A DNA stretch of 44,626 nucleotides, taken from positions 1-44,626 of the forward strand of contig NZ_BSNN01000005.1 in NCBI RefSeq assembly GCF_030160015.1. Direction: 5' to 3'. Origin of the DNA: Amylibacter marinus (GTDB taxonomy: Bacteria; Pseudomonadota; Alphaproteobacteria; Rhodobacterales; Rhodobacteraceae). The notes under the pieces were generated by a model. That model worked only from the letters and a program-made list of their open reading frames with translations, had not been told where the DNA came from and did not search any database. The first letter of the stretch is position 1; every line of letters begins with the position of its first letter. The position numbers and the translations under genes were made by a program. Shown here one piece after another: positions 26,452 to 33,841 of the stretch.

Positions 26452-28075
26452 TCAGATCGTGGTCAAAGACCTCATTTGCGACCTCTAGCTGTTGCGGCGT
26501 TAGCGCACCTATCTGATCCGCATTCATATTGCGCAGGCGCTCGGAATAGCGCCCCTTGATAAACAGGGTCTGATCCAAATCCAAATCATCCAGCTCTGGT
26601 ACAAAATCCATAATGCGCGCGGCCACTTGATCAGGCATGGCGCACATCTCTTCGTAGGTAAAGAATACGCTCTTGTCCTTAAACAGGGCTTGGTTTTTGC
26701 GCTGCAGATCAAAACAGCGCATCACATGGATCGCGGCCACACGTAGGTTATGAACATAATTCGGCCCCTGATCTAGGGCGGCACGGCGGCGCACGATGCC
26801 CTCATACATGGCATAGGGGTTGCGAATCATCATCAAGAATTTTGCATTATCAAAATGCCTATCAAGACTTTGGGCATAGGCGATAAAGGGCGGGGCCTTG
26901 GTAAAAAACACGCTGGCATCGATGCTGTCGGCCGTGGCCTGAAAATACCAAACCTTTTGGTTGTGGGGCCAATTAAAATTGCTGGCATCACGGTACTCGG
27001 CAAAACCTGCGTCCTCGCCCGCCCAGATCAGCTGGCCGTTCACGCGGGTATTTGGCCCCTTGAATCCCAGCATGTGCTGGCCCTCGCGGTACAAATCCCA
27101 AACATGACGGCTGGTGCCGATGGCCTTGGACAGGAACGTCGAACCGCTGTTATTGGGGCACAATAGAAACAGATGGGTTTTGATAAGTTCGCGGCGCAAA
27201 TGCTGGGCACCATTGAATTTTTTATACCCCAGCGCCTCTTGGGTGCGTACATAATGCGCGCGCCATGCCCGGTAACCATAGATCACTGCCGCTTCTCCGG
27301 CGGCATCAAAATCCTTGGCCCACGGCTTTTGCAGGCAATTGAAATGAAACACCTTCACATCCGACAACGCGCCCTGATATTTGGCCTGTGTATCCCCCAC
27401 ATGGCCCAACAGGAAATTGTACTCGACCCCCAGCATCTCTTGGCGGCCCTCTAGCACAATATTTAGAACCGCCTGATCATGCAGGCGCACACCGCCCTCT
27501 TGCCAAAAATCATCCGATAGGAAATCCAACAATCGCCCATAGGTTTCAGGGGTGCGCAGCGCAGACCCAATCATCACAAACCCAGAATTAAACGTATCGC
27601 GCAAGACCCCCTCGGGGGCATCTATTGGTGCCTCATTACAGGTGGTTCGACTGCGGCCATTGCCGCGCAAATTCGGCCCATCAGGGGCCACTAATAAATC
27701 AGCCTCGCGCGCAAACACATCACGCAGGTCAGCGCAAATCAGCAGATCGCTATCGCAGAACAACACCCGATCATACCCATACAATCCAAAGGCCTGAAGC
27801 GCGCTAAACATCACCCTGCGCCGCGGGTTCTCGATCTGGGCCTTGGTTAAGGCCGCGCGATATTCGTCATCCAGGCCCCGCACCGTTATGCGCTTGTCCA
27901 GGCGCTCTAACATCTTCACAGAGGCCGGCAGGATATCATCGCCCAGCACCAGAATATCGCCCTGATACCACGCATTGTGTTCTAGGAAACTGGCAATCAT
28001 CGTCAGGCAACCAGGCATAAATGCCTCGTTGCATACGGTCACCAAACAGTGACCCCCGCAGATATCTTCGCTCAT
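26405..28075 (-). CDS. GT8 glycosyltransferase - sulfotransferase fusion
   Basis: 556 residues. Residues 8-290 are a family-8 glycosyltransferase: DSD metal motif at 108-110 (VLFCDSDLLIC), LHDQAVLN at 198-205, and HFNCLQKPW at 244-252. Residues about 300-550 resemble a sulfotransferase, with the loop LLCPNNSGSTFLSKAIG (304-320) and MIRNPYAMYEGIVRRR as the second phosphate motif. The fusion suggests that a sugar is added and then sulfated, or that both act on one peptide. The ATG overlaps the PqqD-like stop, and its own 3' end overlaps the cyclase gene, so it is part of the operon. Confidence 0.82.
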   Translation of the reverse strand: MSEDICGGHCLVTVCNEAFMPGCLTMIASFLEHNAWYQGDILVLGDDILPASVKMLERLDKRITVRGLDDEYRAALTKAQIENPRRRVMFSALQAFGLYGYDRVLFCDSDLLICADLRDVFAREADLLVAPDGPNLRGNGRSRTTCNEAPIDAPEGVLRDTFNSGFVMIGSALRTPETYGRLLDFLSDDFWQEGGVRLHDQAVLNIVLEGRQEMLGVEYNFLLGHVGDTQAKYQGALSDVKVFHFNCLQKPWAKDFDAAGEAAVIYGYRAWRAHYVRTQEALGYKKFNGAQHLRRELIKTHLFLLCPNNSGSTFLSKAIGTSRHVWDLYREGQHMLGFKGPNTRVNGQLIWAGEDAGFAEYRDASNFNWPHNQKVWYFQATADSIDASVFFTKAPPFIAYAQSLDRHFDNAKFLMMIRNPYAMYEGIVRRRAALDQGPNYVHNLRVAAIHVMRCFDLQRKNQALFKDKSVFFTYEEMCAMPDQVAARIMDFVPELDDLDLDQTLFIKGRYSERLRNMNADQIGALTPQQLEVANEVFDHDLIAHFGYQSIMAPVRA

Positions 28076-28353
28076 GTCAGCGCAACAACCTCGGCATCCG
28101 CCATCTGCCCAATAAAGGCAACGACATCGCGCCGACAGCTCTCTGCATCGATATCATAGGCCCCCAATAATTTGGCCTCAAGCTCGCCCAATGTCTTGGG
28201 GCCTTGCTCTAGCATCTCCCAGATATCCGCAGAAACCCCCGCAAGGCTGTAATAGGCCCCGCTCTCGATATCCATCATCACAAATTCGCCGTCCAACTCG
28301 GTGGCCAATACGGCCTCGTTCTTGGTGATACAGGTGGTCTCGGTAATGTCCAT
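28072..28353 (-). CDS. PqqD-like RiPP recognition (RRE/B1) protein
   Basis: 93 residues. PqqD family pattern: the central GAYYSLAGVSADIWEMLEQG, then TLGELEAKLLGAYDID and the end DVVAFIGQMADAEVV. PqqD-like proteins bind the leader of the precursor and present it to the enzymes. The KKxWxxPxL leader motif here is a plausible ligand. The start lies directly after the oxygenase stop (TAAATG). Confidence 0.88.
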   Translation of the reverse strand: MDITETTCITKNEAVLATELDGEFVMMDIESGAYYSLAGVSADIWEMLEQGPKTLGELEAKLLGAYDIDAESCRRDVVAFIGQMADAEVVALT

Positions 28354-28950
28354 TTATACGCCCTCTTTCACGCGCTCATGCGCGCCTTCAAATACTTCGA
28401 AAATCAAATGAATGCGCGCCTCATCGCCCGCATTCCAAACCCCGTGGGATTTGATGTTGTTCACCTCATAGGCCTGACCCTTTTCCAAATGCCGATCCAC
28501 ACCATCCACATGAAAGGTCGCCCCCGCATTGGTCTGAAGTGGGACATGGATTTTATGGCAATGCAGATTAGACCCTGCGCCATCCGTATGGGGATCGATG
28601 CCATAGCCACCCTGTAGCCGCGCCAACATCACCTTGGGGAATTCGGGTTTTTCAAATCCATAGGGTTTGATCACACTGTCCAAAACAGGTTGGATCAGCC
28701 CCTGCCACGCTGGCCATAATTGCCGCGCATAAGACGAGCGATGATCCGCGTTGCGATGAATGAACCGAAAGACCAAATGATCGGTATGATGAAAACAGGC
28801 AAAGTTGTTTTCCTTCTCGGCGTTTTCGCGCGCCCAAACCGCCTCGGAAACCTTGCCGACCATAGCGACCAATCGGTCGATATCCACTGCGCCCAGATCT
28901 CGGAATCGTTCTGGCTTTTCAATTGGGATCAGATTCTCAATTGGTTGCAT
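28354..28950 (-). CDS. Asp/Asn beta-hydroxylase-like iron(II)/2-oxoglutarate oxygenase
   Basis: 198 residues. The jelly-roll iron ligands read H121-T-D123 (GGYGIDPHTDGAGSNLHCHK) and His169 (NNIKSHGVWN), and Arg179 (EARIHLIF) would bind 2-oxoglutarate; this is the order in aspartyl/asparaginyl hydroxylases. In the operon it would hydroxylate a precursor residue. It is the first modification gene after the XRE regulator, 36 bases away. Confidence 0.85.
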   Translation of the reverse strand: MQPIENLIPIEKPERFRDLGAVDIDRLVAMVGKVSEAVWARENAEKENNFACFHHTDHLVFRFIHRNADHRSSYARQLWPAWQGLIQPVLDSVIKPYGFEKPEFPKVMLARLQGGYGIDPHTDGAGSNLHCHKIHVPLQTNAGATFHVDGVDRHLEKGQAYEVNNIKSHGVWNAGDEARIHLIFEVFEGAHERVKEGV

Positions 28951-28986
28951 AAATATGTTGGCCCCCAGATGCCTTGTTTAAATATC

Positions 28987-29304
28987 TTACCTTGTTTTAG
29001 CCCCCCTACCCCGCATCGGCAAGGGCTTGATGGCCAGCTTACGCCCCTCGATATCATAGGCTGGATCCGCCACATGACCCAGCGCATCTAACAGGCCCAA
29101 TTGATACAGAACCTGCGCATAGATCCCAATAGAAACATTGGGCGCGCCACGCTCCACCTTGCCCAGCGTCAGACGCGTGGTGCCCGCAAGACGCGCCAGC
29201 ACATCCATAGGGATTTCGCGCCGCAGGCGGGCATGGCGAATATCCTCGCCTAGATTGGCAAGGGAATCGCGGATATCTGCGGGGAGTTTTTGATCTTGCT
29301 TCAT
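28987..29304 (-). CDS. Small XRE-family DNA-binding protein
   Basis: 105 residues. One helix-turn-helix of HipB type (LGEDIRHARLRREIPMDVLARLAGTTRLTLGKVERG) and a basic tail. No HipA-like toxin partner is visible, so it is either a lone antitoxin remnant or the regulator of the peptide operon that begins 36 bases downstream on the same strand. Two operator-like repeats lie before its start. Confidence 0.8.
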   Translation of the reverse strand: MKQDQKLPADIRDSLANLGEDIRHARLRREIPMDVLARLAGTTRLTLGKVERGAPNVSIGIYAQVLYQLGLLDALGHVADPAYDIEGRKLAIKPLPMRGRGAKTR

Positions 29305-29309
29305 GTTAC

Positions 29310-29350
29310 TATACTATACCTTATATCGCTTTATGTATATTATACTATAC
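29310..29350. promoter_or_regulatory. Paired operator repeats upstream of the XRE gene
   Basis: TATACTATAC occurs at 29310-29319 and again at 29341-29350, 31 bases apart, i.e. three helix turns and on the same DNA face. They flank an AT-rich promoter region. Probably the binding sites of the XRE protein for autorepression. Confidence 0.6.
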
Positions 29351-29372
29351 AAAACCACCTATTTCAAGGCAT

Positions 29373-29396
29373 AAACCTTCCCCGCGGGGAAGGTTT
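29373..29396. promoter_or_regulatory. Candidate parS centromere palindrome 1
   Basis: A perfect 24-base palindrome with half-site AAACCTTCCCCG, sitting 152 bases after the parB stop. A second copy lies at 29505-29522, and the two share the preceding AGGCATAAA. Candidate ParB binding site. Confidence 0.65.
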
Positions 29397-29504
29397 TCAA
29401 CCGACCAGCACCACCAAAAGACCCGCTGAATTACCCTATGCTTCCCCCTGCCCCACCACAAGATCCCGCAAAACCTCCGCACCCAGACAACAGGCATAAA
29501 AAAA

Positions 29505-29522
29505 CCTTCCCCGCGGGGAAGG
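29505..29522. promoter_or_regulatory. Candidate parS centromere palindrome 2
   Basis: An 18-base perfect palindrome with half-site CCTTCCCCG, 26 bases after the parB stop. The flank before it matches that of the first palindrome. The CCCCGCGGGG core also occurs at 31641-31650 within parA and at 32052-32061 upstream of it, and close relatives lie within parB. Confidence 0.65.
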
Positions 29523-29547
29523 CTCTGCATTTGCTATGACAGGTGGA

Positions 29548-30648
29548 TCAGTCTAGCTGATCCAACAGCCGGCGCACCGCATCTTCTAGACGTAGGCGAT
29601 CCACGGTGGAAAAATCCCGCGCCAGCCGCACCTCTAATCTGCCCGATGATGCGGTGCATTTCGCCGTGCCCTCGGGGCGCGAGATTTGAAAGGTGGTCTT
29701 GGCTTGGCGCGGGCCTTTGTCCTTGCGCGCCTTGGTCTCGGGTGTGGGTGCCTCTTCGTCCACCTCGCCCACATAGGCGCGCAGCACCGCCAGCTCGTCT
29801 GCCACGCTGCGGTTGACCAGCGGCGCTAGGTCGCGCTTGATGGCGCCCGCAATGCCCGCCTCTTCGTCCATACGCGCCTGTAGGCCCAGACCTAAACTGC
29901 GGGGAATATATTGCGGGTATTCCAGATCCGATCCCAGCTCTTGCAACAGCTTCACAAAGCCGCGGATATAGCTGCGCTTTTGATAGGATGCCGCCTTGAA
30001 CAGGATCGCCACAGATTTATCCGCCGTCTCGCCAATGGTGTTGGGATCGGCCGCATAGGATATGGCCAGTGCCGCCATCTCGGCAAAGCTGATATCCTTG
30101 CGCACCAAATTCTCGTCGACCATTTTGCGATACAGGCTCTCGATGCTTTCGCCCTCTTGCACAATCCCCGCGGGGATATGGCCGAAACGCGCGCTATCGC
30201 CGGTCTCTTCCAACAGCTCGCGGTAGGCGCTAAGGCGACGAAAGCCCTGGATCAATTCATAGCGCCCGTCGCTGCGCGCCTCGACCTGGATCGGGTTTGA
30301 CAGGCCGATTTCGGCGATGGATGCCTTTAGCTCGTCCAGTTCGTAATCCTTGCCCACCGCACGGTCGCGGGTCAGCTTGTAGGTTTCGACATCCGTCACG
30401 GGGATGCGGTCTAGCACCAGACCCGCCTTCTTCAGCGCCACGAAATTCTGTGCCAAGGCGTCGTTCTCGGCGCGGATCTCGGCCTCGATGGCCGCGCGCT
30501 CTTTCAGGCTGGCCGAGGTTTCATTAATGGCGGTGGCCATGGGGCCGCGGCGTGCGGGCATGGCGGATTTTGTCTCGGGGGCCGCGGGGGATTCCGTGGC
30601 GGCCATATCTGGCATGTCTATGTCGAACATGCGGCGTTTCTTGCTCAT
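29548..30648 (-). CDS. parB: Plasmid partition protein ParB
   Basis: 366 residues. ParB/Spo0J N-domain with IGLSNPIQVEARSDGRYELI, then QGFRRLSAYREL (the GERR position reads GFRR) and ENLVRKDISFAEMA. A central helix-turn-helix and a C-terminal basic domain follow. It binds parS and works with ParA. The start overlaps the parA stop (ATGA). Confidence 0.92.
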   Translation of the reverse strand: MSKKRRMFDIDMPDMAATESPAAPETKSAMPARRGPMATAINETSASLKERAAIEAEIRAENDALAQNFVALKKAGLVLDRIPVTDVETYKLTRDRAVGKDYELDELKASIAEIGLSNPIQVEARSDGRYELIQGFRRLSAYRELLEETGDSARFGHIPAGIVQEGESIESLYRKMVDENLVRKDISFAEMAALAISYAADPNTIGETADKSVAILFKAASYQKRSYIRGFVKLLQELGSDLEYPQYIPRSLGLGLQARMDEEAGIAGAIKRDLAPLVNRSVADELAVLRAYVGEVDEEAPTPETKARKDKGPRQAKTTFQISRPEGTAKCTASSGRLEVRLARDFSTVDRLRLEDAVRRLLDQLD

Positions 30649-31952
30649 TGCTCATCCTCCAACTGGTCCCATGCATCTTGGAACGTGGTTCTGAATTCCG
30701 TATAGGCGCGATCAAAGCTAGAGCGCGCGCGGCGCCATGTATCGCGGGTCATTTCACGGTAGTCGATTTCGTAAACCGAGCTGAGGAAGCGGCCAGATTG
30801 CTCGACGGCGCGGGTCATCTCGATTGGGTGGTCTGTTAGTCTATCCCCAAACACCTTGCCAAAGGCCTCGACCATCGCGCGGTGCAATTCATTGCCCGGC
30901 TCGTAGCGGGTAACAAGGAAGCGGATATCCTGAAAGACCTTAGGCAGGGCGATCTTCCCTGCGGGGAAGCTGTGGGAAAACCCGTGGCTCAGATCCTCTA
31001 GTGCCTCGGCCAATTGCCCGATGAAGCTGGTGGTGCTGTCATATTCCCAATAGCCCGGGCCTGAGGGGATATAAAGTACGTCCGCCGCAAAGACCGCGTT
31101 CATGGATTGGTATCCAATGGCGGGGGGGCAATCGAAGATGATCAGGTCATAGGCATCATCGGGGATCGCATCCAGATAGCGGCTAACGGCGGCAAAGAAA
31201 GACCATTCTGGGTTCATGTGGCGGTACTGGGCCGAGGCAAATTCCACAAAGGCGGCATTGGCGCAGGAGGGCACGATATCGATGGTGGGCCATGCGGTGG
31301 GCTTGATGAAATCATTGACCCGCAGATCGCCCAGCCCCATGTCGGTGATGGATGCGGGGATTTTGCGCTGGGGCAGGGCGGTGCCGCTCTCGGCGCCTTG
31401 GGATGCAGTATTCATGCGATTGGTCTCGCGTTCCAGATCCCGCGCCATGATGCCCCAGACGGTGTGGTCCTCGGCCACATCCGTTAGGCCCATAGAATGG
31501 CTCAGCGTGGCCTGCGGATCAAAGTCCACCGCCAAGACGCGATAGCCATCCAGCGCGGCGGCATGGGCGAAATGCAGCGCCACGGTTGATTTGCCCGCGC
31601 CACCTTTAAAATTGGCAATGGCACAGCGCACCGCGCGCTTCCCCGCGGGGCGCTTGGGCATCAGGCTCTTGCGGTTCACCTTCATGCGGCGGCGCAGCTC
31701 GTTGATTTCATCAAGGCTATACCAGCGCTGGCGGCCATCTGCCTCGACCTCGCCGGCGGGCAGGGAGGGATCGGCGGCCAGCCGCCCGCGAAAGGTGGAT
31801 TGGTTGATTTGAAAGATCAGCTCTGCCACCTCCCAGCTGCTAAAGCGGCGCAGGGTCTTGGTCATCTCTGGGCTAAATGTTTGCTGTCTGATCCAGCTTT
31901 GCATCTTTAGGGAATTGGCCTGAAGGGCGCTAAGATCTTCGTGGGTGAACAT
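30645..31952 (-). CDS. parA: Plasmid partition ATPase ParA
   Basis: 435 residues. N-terminal MerR-like helix-turn-helix region (SSWEVAELIFQINQSTFRG, WYSLDEINELRRRM), as in long type-Ib ParA proteins that regulate their own operon. Then the deviant Walker A NFKGGAGKSTVALHFAHA and Walker B YDLIIFDCPPAIGYQS. Ribosome site AGGAAA. Divergent from the replicase across the origin. Confidence 0.93.
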   Translation of the reverse strand: MFTHEDLSALQANSLKMQSWIRQQTFSPEMTKTLRRFSSWEVAELIFQINQSTFRGRLAADPSLPAGEVEADGRQRWYSLDEINELRRRMKVNRKSLMPKRPAGKRAVRCAIANFKGGAGKSTVALHFAHAAALDGYRVLAVDFDPQATLSHSMGLTDVAEDHTVWGIMARDLERETNRMNTASQGAESGTALPQRKIPASITDMGLGDLRVNDFIKPTAWPTIDIVPSCANAAFVEFASAQYRHMNPEWSFFAAVSRYLDAIPDDAYDLIIFDCPPAIGYQSMNAVFAADVLYIPSGPGYWEYDSTTSFIGQLAEALEDLSHGFSHSFPAGKIALPKVFQDIRFLVTRYEPGNELHRAMVEAFGKVFGDRLTDHPIEMTRAVEQSGRFLSSVYEIDYREMTRDTWRRARSSFDRAYTEFRTTFQDAWDQLEDEQ

Positions 31953-31992
31953 AGTATGGTTTCCTGTAGGACGTTAATTCTGCGTTTTCTTC

Positions 31993-32021
31993 TAAATACG
32001 CTTTATTTGCAAAAAAAGCAA
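31993..32021 (-). promoter_or_regulatory. Putative parAB promoter
   Basis: On the minus strand, TTGCTT (32016-32021) and TATTTA (31993-31998) with a 17-base spacer, about 40 bases before the parA start. Confidence 0.5.
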
Positions 32022-32166
32022 AGATGAAGTTAGCTATAGTGGCGAAAGCCTCCCCGCGGGGGGAAAACGAGGGTAGGGGGTTGAAACCACGGTCTTTTGC
32101 CCCCGAGGCGATTCGGCAGTCTTTTGTGGTTTAACAATCGCTTGGCGGGTCGAGCGCAGGAAATAT

Positions 32167-32245
32167 TAGGGGACGCCCTGGCGGCGCATGGTCGCAATTA
32201 GGGGACATTTTTCCGCCAATAGGGGACGTACTGTATGTCCCCCTA
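32167..32245 (+). other. Candidate plasmid origin with phased iterons
   Basis: TAGGGGAC occurs three times in direct orientation at 32167-32174, 32199-32206 and 32220-32227. Offsets are 32 and 21 bases, about three and two turns, so all three face the same side. An inverted near-copy GTCCCCCTA follows at 32237-32245. AT-rich DNA (around 32258-32280 and 32500-32540) lies between these and the replicase gene. Nothing else coding is convincing in the 616-base gap 31953-32568. Confidence 0.65.
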
Positions 32246-32568
32246 TACCATTGATACCTATCTTTTAGATATATTTGAGGGGGAAATGGGGAAAGAGATT
32301 GAGAGGCTGTGCTATTTCTCTTGACAGAATCAATCCACTAGACGCAAATACAAGAAGAATTGGGAAAAGCGTTGGCAAAGCCGCAAAGGCTAAACCATTC
32401 GGCAACCATTCTAGGGCTTCTCCAGTGGCCGATGCATCTGTGCACCGCGCCATTGCAACAGGATATCCCCCATGGGGCCCCCTAGGCTGGCGGCGTTCGG
32501 TAGATCAATATATAAATAATAATCCCAAGATAACAAAGCTGGATCACCAGCACAGCAGGGATAATCGC

Positions 32569-33267
32569 ATGGCGGTTCGCAGAGCAGTTGGCCAACAGGC
32601 ATCGGTCAAAAAATATGATATTCTATCGGCAATGATGGTCTATGGTCTGGCGCAGGAAAAACAGCGCCAGAAATTGGTAATGCGTTTGTTGGCGTTGATC
32701 ACTACGCGTTATAATTGGCGCAGTGACGAGCTGACCATGGGGCACAAGGAAATCGCCCGCCTATGGTCTGTGGATCCGCGCACGGTAAAACGCGAGATGG
32801 CCAAGATGCGCAGCCTAGGATGGATCACAGTCAAACGTCAGGGCGCGCGCGGCCGTGTCAGCACCTATGGGATGTGTTTTGATAATCTGCTGGAAACCAG
32901 CCGCCCGCATTGGCCGGCCATTGGCCCCGATTTTGAGGAGCGCGCCGCCACACTGTTGCCCAGCAAAGCGCCAGAGACCACAGTGGTCAAAGTGGCCTTT
33001 GGCACCGATGGCCCAGCCCCCGAAGAGGGCCCACCGGAAACCGCCCCCTGGCGTGATCTGCGCGCGGCCCTACGGGCCCAAGATAGCGCCATTTTCGAGG
33101 CGTGGTTCGCGCGGCTTGAATTTGTTGGGTATGCTGAGGGCGAGCTGGTTGTGCGCGCGCCTTCTGATTTCGTGGCCCGCTATATTGATACCCACCTTAG
33201 CCGCATGTTGTTTGAATGCGCACAGATCTACTATTCCCAGCTGCGGGCCTTGCGCTTTCAGGTTTAG
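32569..33267 (+). CDS. DnaA-like plasmid replication initiator
   Basis: 232 residues from the ATG at 32569, preceded by AGCAGGGATAAT; a longer frame from 32275 would run through the origin and is unlikely. Residues about 45-100 form a winged helix (MGHKEIARLWSVDPRTVKREMAKMRSLGWI). The C-terminal 75 residues look like DnaA domain I (WRDLRAALRAQDSAIFEAWFARL, then ELVVRAPSDFVARYIDTHL). This is the replicase type found on Roseobacter-group plasmids with their own parAB. Confidence 0.85.
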   Translation: MAVRRAVGQQASVKKYDILSAMMVYGLAQEKQRQKLVMRLLALITTRYNWRSDELTMGHKEIARLWSVDPRTVKREMAKMRSLGWITVKRQGARGRVSTYGMCFDNLLETSRPHWPAIGPDFEERAATLLPSKAPETTVVKVAFGTDGPAPEEGPPETAPWRDLRAALRAQDSAIFEAWFARLEFVGYAEGELVVRAPSDFVARYIDTHLSRMLFECAQIYYSQLRALRFQV

Positions 33268-33338
33268 CCCGTAGAAATCACAGTGAATCATTGGCACCGC
33301 GCATTTTCTGCGCTAGCCTATCGCCAAGGAGCTGGGGC

Positions 33339-33773
33339 ATGTTTTTCAAACAACGGATGACCGCATTTTTGGTGCGGTTTTGTATTACCTTGATCGGATC
33401 TACAGTGGTGGGGCTGGTTGTGGCAAAATATGTAATTGTGATGGACAAGCAATCGGTGGCCGCGCGTGTGAACGCATTGCAAACTGGGGTCTATGCCAGC
33501 AATCAATCCCTGAAGGCAGATTTGGAACGGTTTCAGGAAACCAATCTGGCCGCGTTTATCGAACTTCAGGATATGATGCGCGCGCTCAGCGCACAGGTAG
33601 AGGCCATGCCCGACCCCGTGCCACAACAGCCCCAGATTGATCACCGCGCAGAGATGTCTAAAATTCAGGCCCAGCTACAGCAGCTTAGCTCTGATACCAA
33701 AGAATTAGAGGCCGCCATATGGGCCGAGATTGTGGCGCGCGAGCCAGACCCCAGCGCGCCAGTGGCCGAGTAA
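33339..33773 (+). CDS. Membrane-anchored coiled-coil protein, unknown function
   Basis: 144 residues from the ATG at 33339 (AAGGAGCTGGGG upstream). One N-terminal membrane helix (FLVRFCITLIGSTVVGLVVAKYVIV), then a charged, helical stretch rich in Gln/Glu and a Pro-rich break (PDPVPQQPQ). It follows the replicase on the same strand. I do not recognise the family. Confidence 0.7.
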   Translation: MFFKQRMTAFLVRFCITLIGSTVVGLVVAKYVIVMDKQSVAARVNALQTGVYASNQSLKADLERFQETNLAAFIELQDMMRALSAQVEAMPDPVPQQPQIDHRAEMSKIQAQLQQLSSDTKELEAAIWAEIVAREPDPSAPVAE

Positions 33774-33841
33774 CCAGCCGCTGAACCATAGGGCAGGGGG
33801 CGCAGTAATCGGTGATACCGGGCCCCCGAGAAGGTTTTGCA

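Noticed and set aside
28987-29304. XRE gene as half of a toxin-antitoxin pair
   Set aside because: No HipA-like or other toxin ORF adjoins it on either side.
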